Shown in pieces: positions 33,677 through 47,129 of a stretch of DNA of 64,000 bases. Position 1 is the first letter of the stretch; every line of letters starts with the position of its first letter. The position numbers were made by a program, and so were the translations under genes. Origin of the DNA: Spirometra erinaceieuropaei (Eukaryota; Platyhelminthes; Cestoda; Diphyllobothriidea; Diphyllobothriidae); contig CACRXP010000002.1 in NCBI GenBank assembly GCA_902702965.1, forward strand, positions 4,385,589-4,449,588, in the 5' to 3' direction. The notes below the pieces were generated by a model. The model did no database searches, was not told the origin of the DNA, and saw only the letters and a program-made list of their open reading frames with translations.

Positions 33677-36234
33677 TAATCTTAGGCAACGGATCTTTGG
33701 GTGCCATCTCCCGATTTTTACCAATTTTCATTTTGTATTGAGTTAGTTAGTATTTAATTGCCAAATTGATCAGCAGAAATTGGAACACCGCATCACGTCG
33801 AGTAAAAACTCTTATCCGACATTCGTTGCAATGCGTATAGCAACCTTACTCACTGAACGTGTGGTGCCGCGGAATTTGAACTGTCGTCCAAGGACCCCGC
33901 ATTATGCTGGCGCGCAGGCAATTAACGTTTTACAGTCTTTCTGTGCTTAAGGTGCCAGAGACAACTCCAGGTTTACGATCGTGTGAAGTGGCGTCCAGCG
34001 GTCGGGTTACGGGACATTCTCAGCCCATAAGGCCTGATCGGTGAACACCCATTCACACGCTAGTGCATATGCCCGATTGGAACGGACAGGAGAACAAGCA
34101 TGTGACCCAGCTGTAGAACGGAGAACTTAACGTTTAAGGATCAAAGAATTGGGGTCCAAATTGTAGATCATTCATACTTGATGGTGATTCTGACTGCCGG
34201 ATGATTGTTGAAATGCGCATCCCAGACTTATTTATTTTCGTCGGTATTACTTTCCGGATTAAAAGTTTATCGATGTGGAACAGACAGTCATGAGGAAAGT
34301 CACTGCTGACGCTCAAAGGAAATAGATGGACGGGGCCAGTTTGCCTGTTGTTGAGGAATTAATTAGGAGTGAAGTTACTGTTTTTTTCGATTATGCATCA
34401 GGCAGCTCTCTTTTAAATTGCGAAAACTATATAGAAAACACCAGGAAAACGAATAAGCCATTTCACAACATGTAAACAATGGAAGAAGGCGATAACAGTT
34501 AGGTAAATATTTCCTATGCTGATGGTCATATCAACAGGTGCTTTACTGCTTACTTTTTCCATTCCATAATAATGATGAGACAGCTGTTTTTCTGCCACTC
34601 ATATCTCCTAAAACGCCCCTTACTGCATTAGGGTCATGTTCTCTGATAGGGATCTGGGCCTTGTCTACTTTTGTTTCTTGGGTCTCGTACTTTTCGGTAA
34701 TTTGACTTTCGGATAGAGACTAACAATAACAAACAATGCTTAATCCCTTTTCGGGATGTGCCCTGGAGCATATGTTGCCATTTATTGTCTAAAAGGACAC
34801 ACTCCAATTTCGGGTAAGTAGGATCGTCAAATTTATGCTTCCCAATGCAAGCAGGTAGGCCTTGTGTGCATCGCAGAATATGAAAACCGTCCAGTTGACT
34901 TCATCGAACCTCTGTAAACTAATGCATTCAAGAATTCATCAGTTTTGCGGACACTATGATATTTCCGCGGTAGCGTTATGTCGCTAGGTCTTCTGAATCA
35001 AAAACAAGAAAAGACTTTTGTTTTCACATACAAAAGTAAGCCTCAACATTGCAAGCAGTTGCCCCTTTTGCCGAATCCGCAGCTTTTAACCCCAGTGATC
35101 TCTCTCACTCTTGACTTAAGATCAGCCAAGTGTATGTGATTTGTTAATCTTAGGGCTGAACTTCCGTCTATACACAAATCAAGTTTACAGTTTTGCTTTT
35201 TATCTTCGTTTACAGTACACTTATTCGTTCCGAAAATGTGATATCCTCTGATTGCGCAAGACTGCCAATAGGCATTGCATTTGAAAACGAGTGCGTTTAA
35301 TTTATTTTTGCTTCTTATCTAGAAAGTCACAAGTTTTCGTTTTATTTCTAGTTTAAAACACTCAGCTGATTAAACGTCAGCATTACAAATTGAACCTTCT
35401 CTTTCTCAAACTTTTCTTTATAAGCAACGCCTGTCCTTTAACTAGGGACTTTATTATAGGTAACTGCAGCTAACTTACGTTTTTGCAGGGACGGAGGACA
35501 ACCGAGATAAGCGACTCGAAATATTACCGTCTTTAACAATCGCTAGTCATTATGCCTATCGTTTAAGCAGGAGACAAAGGAGAGGATTGGGTTGGCAAAT
35601 CGAAGTCCAGTAGATGTCGCATATTCTAAGGAAAAGCTAAAAGAAACAAGCAACCCAATTGTTTTTTTCCAGCGGATTCGACAAAACAATTACTTTCCCA
35701 TGAGAGCAGTGCTAAAATGGGTTGTAGTGGGGACGCGTTGACGGGCATCGATGTTACGCTCACGCTTTACCCACTCATCTTGCTCCGGATGAGAGGACAG
35801 ATGCGAGGCAACTGAGAGGTGGCTTGAACACAATAACTTACGGAGCCATTCCATCGGCCTATCGAATGTCCCGTCAGCGTTTGCCTATTAACTCACATGA
35901 ATTAGGACGCGTTCTCCGCTGATCGGTGGAGGTTGTTGATGTTGATGAAAAAAAGAGGCTGTAAAATCCAGTTTACTTAGTTTTTTCAACTGTATCTCCA
36001 GTTGGTATTTTAATTAACCAAGAATTTTATAGCATTATGATGACTCTTAGCACGCCAGATATGAAAAGTCGAGCTGGATTTGCCCCAATCATCCTCCTCC
36101 TCCTCATTGCGATCCGTGTCTCCTGGAAAACGCAACTGTCTCATGCCTAAGCTATCATTTTTATAGAGATTACCTTGACGGCTCTCAAGACATCATCACC
36201 TCAAGAGTCCAGCGGCAAATGATGCGTCCAAAAG
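33677..36234. other. Interval without a recognisable gene
   Basis: The 19-bp inverted match to 30597-30615 lies at 33698-33716. A GC-rich patch at 33830-34090 holds GAATTTGAAC, faintly like an inverted B box, but no tRNA fold. Two short minus frames at 34134-34598 have no motif. A mild GC rise begins at about 35700. Confidence 0.4.
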
Positions 36235-36780
36235 ACAAAAGGCCTAAGCAGGAGATGTCGACCGTCATCCACCGACTTCATTGCAGCTTCGGAAGGTGCA
36301 ACTACTTTGGAAAAACCGGCCGACGGCTGCAAACGCGAACGCACCAGTATGAGTTGACTGTGTGACGGTTGGATCAAAAACCGGTGGCGCGTAAATGAGA
36401 CATATCTTCAACTTTGACGCCGATGACTAAACAAAAGGCAGGTGCAAGAAACCTGGATGTCCACCGACTGCTGTGTCAAACGGCACATCAATTGCCTTCC
36501 CCCTACCTGACTTCACAATCCTTCCTAACGAGGCATAGTCACTGAGCGGGACAATCTGGACCGTCAACTATCTCCACGGCCGACGAGAGCAGGAGCGATT
36601 CAGGTCACGGCGACACGCGGGTTACATGCAGCATTGGCGGGCCACGCATCGAACAAAGTGCGCCATATAAGGAGAGCTGTGTGCATGACATCTGAGTCTT
36701 TGAAGGCGACTAGACGAAGCACCTAGTCGAAACGTCAGACCGATAATAAGCCCCTCCCGGTTAACGCCTCCTCTTCTTCT
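36235..36780 (+). mobile_element. PLE endonuclease tail and terminal repeat, third family
   Basis: Forward residues VIHRLHCSFGRCNYFGKTGRR fit the GIY-YIG start (usual form VYRIxCxCGxxNYVGETGRR), followed by LQTRTHQYE. After a frame change QETWMSTDCCVKRHIN fits the LEAWxSTxxxxNRHI region seen in the copy at 39595. A hammerhead remnant follows at 36680-36750. Frameshifts make it a pseudogene. No RT is present, so it is 5'-truncated. It is distinct from the families at 3 kb and 31 kb. Confidence 0.68.
36680..36750 (+). ncRNA. Hammerhead ribozyme remnant, third PLE family
   Basis: Stem II is a perfect 6-bp GACTAG/CTAGTC (36708-36713 with 36723-36728), then GAAAC (36729-36733) and GTC. Stem I pairs GTCT with AGAC. 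The core reads TTGAAGG rather than CTGATGA, three changes, so it is probably dead. A related motif lies at 47770-47830. Confidence 0.62.
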
Positions 36781-38139
36781 GACCATCACCTCTATCGGTA
36801 ACACTATCAATGACCCCAACATCGTTAAGAAGACTCCCGTCGCTAAAGATAACGTCGTCTATCAATTACTGCCCTATCTATCTAAGAAAAGTGATCAAAC
36901 CAAGATCATGTTTCCTCAGGTTTACGTGAGGGAAAATAACTCAGAGTTTAGTTAATCGCAATGCGATAGGAAAGTGGCAGATGTCACGAATCGATGGTGT
37001 AAATTGCGCGTAAAATACCAGTGGTAAAATTTTATTATTTTTTCTACGGCATGTTAAATACTAGATTAATAAAAGTTGTGGGATATCAGGTCGTGGTGCG
37101 GATTAGAGGAACTAGGGTTTGACTGTTTTCTCTTATCCTCAGTTCAAGTCTCATGGCTCAGAGTGCCTGTCCGCTGATTTGGCAACTGAATCTCTTCGGT
37201 TTTGTAATCCTATCTGGAAAGCTCCTAAAGAGCGAACCCAAAATCACCGATTATCATGCAACCAGTAAAACAAATGTCATTGGACTAGGTTCTTGCTACC
37301 ATTCGAACTAACTCAGTCCCTCTCGCAGCAGATGACGAATTTGTGTACCAAGATTATATACCCCTTCGTTAAAAAAGAGTGATGGTTATCGCGAGTTTCA
37401 ACGAAAACAAATGGCCATATTTCCCAATTTTGAGGCTAATTTTCCCAAGGGAAGCAAGGCTTGTTCCAAGAACTATAAAAAACTGGGAACCCAACCGAAC
37501 AAGAGAGAGATAACATAAAGTGTGCTTTAAGACAGGCAACAAACGTGCTTCAACTATTATTGCATGGGCGAAAGCGATCAAATTCCCAGGCAGGACGTTT
37601 TTATAGAACGGTGCCATTATTATGATGGTATTTACAGACAGTAAACGATCTCGTGCAATGTTAACACAAATTATGAAATGTTTTTTTCTATTGGGGAGGA
37701 CAAGAAAAATGGGCTTTTAGTAACGATCAACTTGTGGCCTAACCTCGTAATATTTGAGACATGCCAAAATGTTGGATTTTGAATATCTTATTTTTTAGCA
37801 ATCTGTGAAAGCACATTTGGTAAAAAGCAGTACGTAAAAAGTGTGCATATTCTTCGTCGATTTTTGGTGCCCGTACAATTAAAAAACGGTTTACAAGAAA
37901 CGGACACAAAAACATTTATTCCTGTGCCCCTTTGATTGTAAACCAACTCTTCGTCAAGTTTCATGTTCGAAGAAAGGACATATACCGGTTATAAAGAGTT
38001 TTTAATCCTTAGATTCTTGAAGACTACGCACTGTCTGTTCAAATGGCACCACATCTCTCTGTTTGATTATACCCATCATTAAGTATACAACACAATCCAC
38101 ATTTGTTGTAACATTTCATCAGCCCCATATGAGATTTTA
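36781..38139. other. AT-rich interval, nothing recognised
   Basis: The 82-codon minus frame at 37369-37617 shows no motif. A short inverted pair (GGTTTACAA near 37889 and TTGTAAACC near 37938) is the only structure seen. Confidence 0.4.
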
Positions 38140-38475
38140 TAATGACACTAGGAATGAATTTTTTTCTTAAAAAAATTATACAGAATAAAGACTATAAAAC
38201 ACAAACAGAAATACAATCCCAGTTGGAGTTTAAAATATGTTGGGAATCTGAAAACATTTCAAAACGAAAAATTACCCTTTCTGTAAGTATACAATTTGAC
38301 AAAGACGCAATTTTCTACTTAAAGACCGCAAGACATATTTTCCTAATGTTTTCAATAAAATATATTTAACTTTGCAAGGCACATAAAGTCTCTATGGAAA
38401 ATGCATGCTACTCAAATAGCCATTTTTCGAATCCAGTTTTGCAGGTGATTTAGTAAAGTACATTCAGAAACCATC
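38140..38475 (+). repeat. Possible diverged R1 copy
   Basis: The order of a TTTTCAATAAAATATA-like stretch, CTATGGAAAATGCAT, CAAATAGCCATTTTT and GTTTTGCAGG resembles the middle of R1 (ATGAAATATAATTG, GCATGGAAAAT, AAGTAGTCATTTTTTGCAG). Similarity is low and could be partly compositional. Confidence 0.35.
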
Positions 38476-38654
38476 AGACCAATGTGCGTAAACTATTACA
38501 GGACTGCGTCACAAGATAATTAACTTTATAGTACCACTTAAGTAGACAGACTAAATCGAAAAATTATTTGAGAATTGCGATTATCATTCCATGAGATCGG
38601 TCACTGACTGTATAATGACATCTAATTAACGGGTCTCTGTATCTAGCACCCAAT

Positions 38655-38868
38655 GTTCCATACTTCGGCATTCGGGCTGACGACGACTAATAAGCCAGAA
38701 ATGGCCATTCTAGTCTCCCTTCTCTTTGTCGGTAATACCATTCTGCTTAAATCATGTGCCGCTGTGCGGCTGCTGGTTGGGTTCGAGAGAGAGAGAGCCG
38801 GTTAGGCAGAACGGGACGAGGGAGTACCATAGGAACTATCGGTGTGCGCTCCCCTACCAATGATATTT
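38655..38868 (+). repeat. SINE body, headless copy
   Basis: ACTAATAAGCCAGAAATGGCCATTC, then TTTGTCGGTAATA, CGCTGTGCGGCTG, a GGGTTCGAGAGAGAG stretch and CGCTCCCCTACC occur in the same order in the SINE copies at 59.3-59.9 kb. The tRNA-like head is missing. A short (GA)n run lies at about 38787-38802. Confidence 0.8.
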
Positions 38869-39594
38869 TAAAATTTTATTTTCACCACCTTCGTGAAATT
38901 TTATCAAGGAAAGTGTGGCCGAATACATTTCAAAAGTAATGACAGTTTGGAATAACTCTTTTTATAGCTAGAAGGCCAGACTGAAGTGGGTAGGTAATGT
39001 TTGAAATAATTCGGCTACGACCTGCAGAATTTGCGTTTATTATAACTGAGATGGATAGGCTATAAAGCCTTTCAAAGCTGTTGGAATACGTCACCGAATT
39101 CCAATTCGCAAGGCGAAAAGGAATGTCCGAATTGTTTTTCTTCCGTAACACCCCCATCAGACACAGGTTTTATTATGAACTTAAAAGCACGTAGTTTCAG
39201 AAGGCGTCTAATTCACCTCATATCCTCAGCTCTCATTACGTTAACAATGGAATATATATAACCAAATGTTTTATTGTTTTAATATGCCTACCTGTTTTTT
39301 TATTGGGAATGTTATATTAAGATTACGTTCCTGGGTTGACCTAAAAAAACGATGATACGTAGAGTGAAGGTTGAAGTAAGATCTAAGGTTAAGGTTGAAT
39401 TTAGGCAAAGGGACAGAAAAAGGGTTGGATTTGCGATTTGGGTTACCTGCTGCATGCTGTCTTTCCCAATCCGGCATCATTTGGCCAATTATCTGGAATT
39501 ATCTGTTTTTCATCTGTTAACACGACCCATCTTCGCGCTTTTTACAATGTGCAGTCTTTCCCTGCACCTCGTTGGAGTAAGTAAAGATGTGGCA
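38869..39594. other. Interval without a gene; eroded G-rich simple repeat
   Basis: At 39355-39445 units like AAGGTTGAA, AAGGTTAAGGTTG and AGGGTTGGA suggest a degraded TTAAGG/GGTTAG-type simple repeat. Nothing else recognised. Confidence 0.4.
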
Positions 39595-39810
39595 GCGGCT
39601 GAGGAGTCGCGTGTAGTTTACATAACTTCACGCCACGACTGTCCTTGCAGAGCAGACGGAACGACCATTCAGCTCAGGGAAGGCAGTCCTCTATGGAACG
39701 TTGCCCACAAGAGAGGGCGAAGACCGATGGAGGCCTGGACTTCTACCATCAGCTCCATATACAGGCCCATTTTCGTGCCCCCCGGCAGTTTCACGTTATG
39801 CCCATAGGAA
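39595..39810 (+). mobile_element. PLE endonuclease C-terminal fragment
   Basis: The forward frame reads EESRVVYITSRHDCPC, a possible GIY segment, then a jump to REGSPLWNVAH and RRPMEAWTSTISSIYRPIFVPP. The last part fits the LEAWxSxxxSINRHIxLPP end found in the copies at 20.8 and 36.2 kb. The middle of the domain is missing. An R1 copy starts about 90 bases later. Confidence 0.5.
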
Positions 39811-39899
39811 AAATCCATAAAAATACTCATTGTCTAACTCATTTAGATGACAACTACATCTCTAAATTTCATACTTGATAGAAGGGCATAATTCGGTTT

Positions 39900-40532
39900 T
39901 ACAAAGTTTATAATTGTGAAATTTTTAAAGACCGTGAAATGCCCGTTCAGAAAACCTCGTGTCTGCAGTTACCAATGCTGCTTGTAAGATTTACAGCATG
40001 GTTTAAATCCACCACCAGATTTTATGAACCCCATACAGTCTTCTTTCAATGGCGTATAGAGATGCATGATTTTCCGTACACGGAAAGTATAAACTCGTAG
40101 TTTAAAAGCCCTGAGTGCAATTGTAAGGGTAGTTCGGGTTCAAAATTTATTCGGGAATTAAAAATCATTTTAAACCGAATTGTACCGTTTTGTTAAGTGT
40201 AGATTTTTAACGAAGACGTAGTTTTCATTCAAATGAGTAAAGGAATGAATATTTCTATGCGTGCTTCCTATGAAATATATGTAAAATTATAGAAACACCG
40301 AAAGTTAATGAGAAAATGTCGTACTTAATAGGCAGTCATCGTTTGCAGAGTATAGTTTTTGGGCAGCTAAAAATAAGTTCACTCACACGCCGGCGTGCAG
40401 AAATGACTGAATGATTATGGGATTATACGGCACGTTGGTTAATCTTACAAGCATGTTTCAATAATCTTTTCGAGTCGAACATATATTTTAGATTAGTGGT
40501 TGACATTTCCTGAGTAAGCACATCCAACATAC
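39900..40532 (+). repeat. R1 repeat, copy b
   Basis: Follows copy a (357-993) from ACAAAGTTT to the CACATCC end, with the shared TTCCGTACACGGAA palindrome, AAAGGAATGAATATTT and GCAGAGTATAG landmarks in order. Divergence is moderate with small indels. Copies a, b and the diverged 52395 copy each lie next to PLE 3' sequence. Confidence 0.8.
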
Positions 40533-43500
40533 AATATTCTTCACCAAACTGCAATGGTTGTAGACACGTTTAAGTCAAGGCCTCTTAAGGCTAACATGCA
40601 TCTCCCGCGAATTCCCCAACGGAGACACAAAAATAGGCCGGAACTCCGAAACCGATAATTCACTTCCAACAGTTTCTAGAAGGGTAGGTTATACGTAAGT
40701 GGCTTGTTGCATCAGGGACTCGATGGTATTCAAGTGGGCTGTACTGATTTTGATGCCTAGCATAAGGTGTTTAATAGTTTTTCACATAACCCGTTTCCAA
40801 ATTGTTTAAATATGCTGTCCTAAATGAACTCTGGTTGTCCATCAGATTGTTATTACCATGGACTTTAACCATGATTTACTTCATTTTTGGCTCGTAAAAA
40901 ACTTTGCAGTAACGTAACAGTTAGGAATGCCATTTTGATGCTGTTTCTAAACAAGACCTGCAGATAACCATCAAATATTTGAAAGAACCATGAATCAGGT
41001 CATTCGAATGTTCAGTTATGTGCAGACATTCCTGTGAATCATGCTTAAATAATGCAATTCCTGGAAATTTCTATCAACGCAAATTTTTATTGCCAGATGT
41101 AGTTTTAGAAGTCATGTCAAATAAACGAATGTGCGTCAAGGGTGATTTTAAAATATGAAGCAGATTTTTTGTCGTATATGACAGCACGTATGTGGTGCTT
41201 TTTTCAAATTTGTGCGAACGTTAGTAAAAACTAAATAGCACTGTCCTCAGGGACAGAACAAAAGCATAAAATGGGGCCTGTCGGACGACTTTGGAAAGCG
41301 CATGCCTTTACATTTCACACTGGAAGCGCTGCCATATGGCAGGTTACTGTAGTACGCCTACTCCAGTATGAAGTTCAACATTGCGTTTTCGCATCTGAAA
41401 GGGATGAAAGTCTGCGGAAATGTATGCAGATCAATAGTTGACTCGAATCCTTTCATCTTCTTAATTCGCATCATGGCACGGTAGTTTTCGTCATTAATAA
41501 AGACTTTTTCATCTCTTTGCGTGCCTCTTGCTAAAAGCCTTCATGAAAAAGTAATCAGTTTTTCTAACAAATATCGTTAGAGTGGAAAAATAAAATTGCA
41601 ATTTTACTTCCACATGATTACCAGAACGAAAGCTTTCACAAGCGGAAAATGTCCTTCTTAAGTTATTGATACCAGATATCTGCCTTTTTTCTGACAGTTC
41701 GTGTATTTATCTCCATAGACAGCTTGCGATAACAGCCTCAGAACGTTTGCATCTTGGTGTATTTCGGGGCTTATCAGAAGATTATTTTGAGTACATTTAA
41801 TGAATCTCCCTTATTTACTGTTGGGTTTCACCAACCTACAGTACGCGACCTATCTCATGAAATCTGATAACGGAATCTGATGGGAGAATTTTTGGACGCC
41901 TTAAACGTTTCGCATTCTGTTCGCTCTCCCACATCCTTCAATGAAATGTCCTTTTCTTGTTCGGAAATAGTGTTTACGTAATTATATCAAGTAAATTATC
42001 CGTAGATTTTAGAGAAAATGGACGTTGGATTATATTCGTGCAATTTCCAATGCTAATACATGTCTTAGACTCCGGTTACGCATCTGAGCGACTTTTCCAT
42101 TGATAGAATAGTAATTTACCCGCGAGAGTTTTAATAAACAAATTTAACTGAACTTGAAAATTTATTTTGTCCTATGTTAACCATGTTGATCAATCTGCTA
42201 TCAAAAAAGGTTATTTAAAAAAACCAGATGCTTTATCAATCCCTTTATGTCTAATTAGCAGATCTGTGCGATTTGGTGCCCTAAACTGCAGTAATAACGC
42301 AGACAGGAATTCCTACGTTCAAGTGGGCTGAAATTGTTTTGCCGTTTGGAAAATTCTATCTAATGTCACATAAATGACCACCACGGAATGTTCATTTCCA
42401 GCTTTAAACATATGAAACACTAATTGTCGTAAAGTTTAGCTTCTGTGCATATCTCATTCAGAAATATGTCGAGCGAAACATTTATAATTTCAGTAAAGTA
42501 TCAGTTTTTATATGGGCGCTTTGCCGTGCATTCATAATCAAAGAATGGAGTCTAAAAGCGAGCAAAAACAGTCGAAATGGTCTCAATATATAGAAAAAGG
42601 CGGGTTCATACGTTCACGGTAGAAAAATATTAGTATTTCTAAGGAACAGGAAAGAAACGGCCAAAAGTGTCACATTTTTACTTGGCCTCGCCGTGCATAA
42701 ATGCAAAGTACACAGAGATCCGTCGACGGAGTGCAGTAATAAAGCACTTCTTAAAGAGGTAACTTATTACGAAAAGTTGTTTTATAGATCAAAGGCATAT
42801 TCGTTGCTGACTTTCGTTGTGGACAGACATTTTTCTGGAAAATGAAGTTTTATGTTTGAATGAGTCTTCATATGTGACCCAAACGACCGTCTTCGTGAAA
42901 AGGAGAGCCCAAACACTCACGAATTCGGTAAATGCCTTCAAGAATGATCTTATTTTAAAGGTTTCATCAGACAGGTAATTCAGAATCTGTCTTTTTGGCG
43001 ATCGGATGAAAACACTGAAAATCATTAAAGTATTCAGCAACACTTCGAGAGCGATATGAAACTCAGTGTAATCCAAACCTAACGAAAAGTGTAAATTAAT
43101 TTAACGGAAGAAAATTTCTCTCTATAAATACAAAATAGTATGTTTGCGATCACGCCTGTCAGTTCTATTTAAATTTATTAAGCACCGGCCGGCCTCATGG
43201 CATTTCACCTTATTAAAACTTTTGTTCCCCCGACGTCCCTTTTGGTGAAACCAAGCAAAATCTAGCTTCTCTTGTTGAACCCCATCTCATTTACTTCAAA
43301 GAAATCAAAAGAAGAGGACACACTGGAAAACAGTTTTGGAATCTGCACTCAGAAAGTAGGCAGTTGACAGACCGTCATATACGAAATCATACTACTTATT
43401 AAGCGATTTTTAGATGTAAACTTCACTAAAACACTGTTATTAGACGTTATTTTATGTCAACTTTCATATTTACTACGTTTTTGGCATGCGAATGTATTCT

Positions 43501-46500
43501 ATATATCTTAAAACGAACTTTGCTTAATTAGAGCCATTTCTGACGTTTTCGGGATATTGCGCTTTTCAAAATAAATCGACGTTTCTAAACAACGCGAAAC
43601 TGGCTTTAATATTTCTTTTATGCTTTTAATTCTTCAAAACTTGTACTTGATCAACATAGAAATCGGACTCATGAAATGGTGTCAGTTTGCGAGCGATTTA
43701 CAATCATTCGTAAATTTCGACACATTTCATGAGTTAGGTCACCAACTGTACGCACAGTTTTCATTTTTCTATCGCTCCCTGAACTTTAGTTTACAACGAA
43801 AAGCAATTACCCGGCATCTCCTGGGGAACCTTGTACACGTCCAAGGGATTGTAGCACGCCAAGCTAGAAAGCTAGCGGGAGAAATGATTAGAAACTGTCA
43901 TCAACTGATGTAACGCTTCGTGGAAAGAAGTGATGTAAAGTGTCATTGAAATAACTGTTGAGGGGAGAAAGCAGAGACTAAAGCGTTTGATCATGATTTA
44001 CGCGTTTGAAAGTGGCAATACTTCCGGCTGCCGAAAAGGCGGCCTTACATGTCTGGTATTTGTGCAGACAAGCTTTCATTGAATAGACCCAACAACCGTC
44101 ATTTGCGACCAGAACTGCGGCGTTTAAATCAACACTCCTTACCTTCGGACAGACAAAAAATACAATAGAGAACAACGGGCTCTTCTGCTCTTTGATTCCC
44201 CAACGGCTTAAACGGCATAAATATAATTGTAATCTCGATAGCACTAGGAGAAAGAAAGCCGAATTTACCCGTCTTTACGCCAAAAGTCACGTAGTTCTTT
44301 TTCGAGGATGCGAACACGTCCGATGACGCATCAGACCACCCTCAGTTCAGTTGAGTCTGTTGAGCCTCCGAAAAAGTTGGTTTTAAGCATAAATTATGTG
44401 ACACGTCTTATAGAATGCTAACCAAGTTAATGAGACATGCTTGCGATTCGTAGGACTATTGACGTAGAGCTATAATATTTATCACTGGGATACATTGCAC
44501 TGAAATATTTCGGTTATGCCAGTATACCGGCTTTTAAAAGAGTTCCATTTCAGCCGCCTACAAGGACCATATTTAATGTGAATTTCTACACCAATTTTCA
44601 CAACCTTTCTATTGCAAAAATATTTTATAGAATACATGAAAAAAGTACTTCTTCTTATATCGGTTAGGTAGCTGGTCATATTTTCTTCGAATTCTAAATT
44701 CAATAAGGAGACATATTTGCGTTTCAAAACGTTTTTTAGACTAGATACATTTGCGCCCAGATGTCGTTGAATTTCGTTTATGGCTCGGAGTCTACAAGCT
44801 GTAAACCTTCTACGTTAGGATAACTGTCCATTTTTTATACCGTCAAAAATTTCTTTTGGGTTCATAGTGCTTGCATTGAGTGTATAATGCTGCAAACTTC
44901 ATGAGAAGCATTATTTAACGCATAGATTTGAGTGAACAATTAATGGCCCCAGAATCTGATAAAAACAAACATTTTTAAACTGGAGATACTCTTTTTCGGG
45001 TTTTTGACATGGAGACACCACATTTAGCAATTTTTATTGACATTTCAAGGGGTTCTTTAAAGAAATTTCTAACATGCGAAACATCGATTGAGTACTCTAT
45101 GGAAGCCACTGAGTGCGACAGTCTGACTGTCCCATTCTTTGAAGATACGACAACCATTGCTAGCTTCCACTCAATCCTGTCCCCTTGGATTACGCCAGGC
45201 CATACATTAGCAAGACAGATAGTCAGCGATCAGGTAATCACTCTGAAGGATTATGAGCACGTATTATTCCGTCAGAATACTCACAAGTATTCAACGACAG
45301 AACCTAATAAAAGGATACTGCCATTCAAACCTCAAGTGAATTTCACTGCTTTTTAAATAATTGCTGAAACACACTAGGGCAAAATTTCTCATAGAAATTT
45401 ACAGGGACTACAAATAATCATTAGAAAACAAACACTTTAACTAACACGGCGAATCCTGGACCTACCTAACATTTAATAAATAACACATCAAAATCAGGCA
45501 TGTAAATGGTGAGCTAAAGAGTGCTAATTTTCTAACATAGGAATTTTTAAACCACAGACGTTAATTGTTTATTCCACTGTTAGTCCATTTAGTAGAAGAT
45601 TATAAAATCCAGGCTTTCCGACCGCTTGCAACGGTCCTCCGGTCGGCTTATCCCCTATCCTTTAAAAATGGTACCGTACTTCAACATCCGATATTCCGTC
45701 CGTCAACCAAGATAGATCGGGTGACGTGACTTGGAGTGTCCGAGATCGCAGACGATAGAATATAGATCCATGACTCGATGGTGACTGTAGAGAGGTCCCA
45801 ATCATGAGTCTTTCAGTCTAGAGTTGCTGCTTGTCTGACTGACTTAAAAACGCAAACGCCCACCAACGGCAGATATTACCGCATCCTAGCCCTAACCCAA
45901 GTCGTTACCTTAAGCCTAGCCCTAAAAATGACTAAAGCCCCTGGCTTTATCACACCATTAAATTTAACCCCAACCATAGCTATGACGCTAATGATAATTT
46001 TCTTGAAAATTAGCACACTGCCCACGAAATATGTTGCTCATTTTCTCCATTCTTTATTCGGATGTCACCGTGCTGCAATTGCGAACTGCACCAGCGTCGT
46101 CAAACATACCGTATAATCCCACCGGAACGTTTGACAAAACCTGACATTACGGTGCCTTGGAGCGGAGGGATACCTAATCGCGATGATACTCCCAGCCAAA
46201 GTTAAGGCAACTAGTTCTTTAAAACCTCTCTCTTTTGGTCTCCGAGGCGCTGCATGCGGGTGTAATGAGGTGAGTCGGAGAGCACTTGCAACTTTGCGCC
46301 GGGGTGTCAGGTTTCTTAATAAAAGAGGCACCGTGAATTCAGAAGCTGGTTGCAATATTTTTAAATGCCTATCAGAGCAAATTAAATAAAATTTCCTATA
46401 TCGTCTGCGCGTGATGCATCTAAAAAATGAATGAACGAATTCAAAATTCGGATCGCCAATTTGTTTTTGTTACCTGCATCCATTTCGCACCAAGGCCGCG

Positions 46501-46992
46501 GTCTTTTTCCGAACTCGGCCAAAACGTTGTTCAATTTTTAGGAAATCGTATATTAGCAGTCAGCTCACTGTATTGAAATTGGTGGATTCTGTGCGTTGCA
46601 GTAGAAAATGCTGATAACATGACCTAACTTTAATTGAAGTCATCGCTTCTGGTCGGTATCTTGTAACTCACGGGGTTAGGGTGTTGGTTGTACTCAGGCC
46701 TTGCCCAAGCTGCTGTGAATACGTACCCTAACGTTTTTTTCAAACTATCAAGTGAAAGGATTAAAACTGACGTGTAGTATGCTCACGGGGCTAAGACAGT
46801 GATCAACTTCTAGAGTCTCTATTCACTGACGACGCAAGTCTGGGTTGGAAAAGATTATAGTTGCCTGGTGATCTCAGATAGAAAAAATGATCGATCAAAG
46901 ACACATTTCGCTTTGTTGGTAACACCTATAGAGTTGCTTATGCAATTGACGGCATATCTAATTTTCATTGGAATTTTGGCAGATTTTGAATA
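40533..46992. other. Long AT-rich stretch without a recognisable gene
   Basis: Frames of 95 codons (42789-43076 -), 97 (43620-43913 +) and 115 (45009-45356 +) are the longest and none is recognised. A possible diverged R1 copy lies at 44485-44750 (-). GC-richer patches at 45610-45990 and 46060-46340 look like old repeats; 45886-45984 contains degenerate CCTAGCCCTAACCC-type units. Host exons cannot be excluded, but none is supported. Confidence 0.45.
44485..44750 (-). repeat. Possible diverged R1 copy, inverted
   Basis: On the minus strand the stretch passes through TCTTCTTATATCGG-like, CATGTATTCTATAAAATA and related pieces that loosely follow R1 and the 38140 copy. Weak; low-complexity AT content may account for part of it. 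Confidence 0.3.
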
Positions 46993-47020
46993 AGTTGTAT
47001 TGACCTTACTGTGAAAAATT

Positions 47021-47092
47021 CGGCAACTCGTTGGGATTCGAACCCACGCAGTAAGGAGAAAGCTTTAGTACAGTAGGTTGGGCGGGTAAACC
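47021..47092 (-). repeat. tRNA-derived sequence, left copy
   Basis: On the minus strand it keeps an intact B-box-like GGGTTCGAATCCC and the TACTAAAGC loop region, but the D arm and acceptor stem are degraded compared with 47130-47209. Part of a SINE or a tRNA pseudogene. Confidence 0.6.
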
Positions 47093-47129
47093 TGACCAAA
47101 ATGTGACTAACCTCGAGTCGTCCGGCGGG

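Noticed and set aside
33830..34090. tRNA-derived SINE suggested by GAATTTGAAC
   Set aside because: No box A at proper distance and no second copy in the window.
45009..45356. 115-codon forward frame as a possible host exon
   Set aside because: No motif, no convincing splice signals at its ends, and AT-rich composition like the surrounding non-coding DNA.
45886..45984. Interstitial telomere array (CCCTAA units)
   Set aside because: Only a few degenerate units, irregularly spaced; an eroded simple repeat is enough to explain it.
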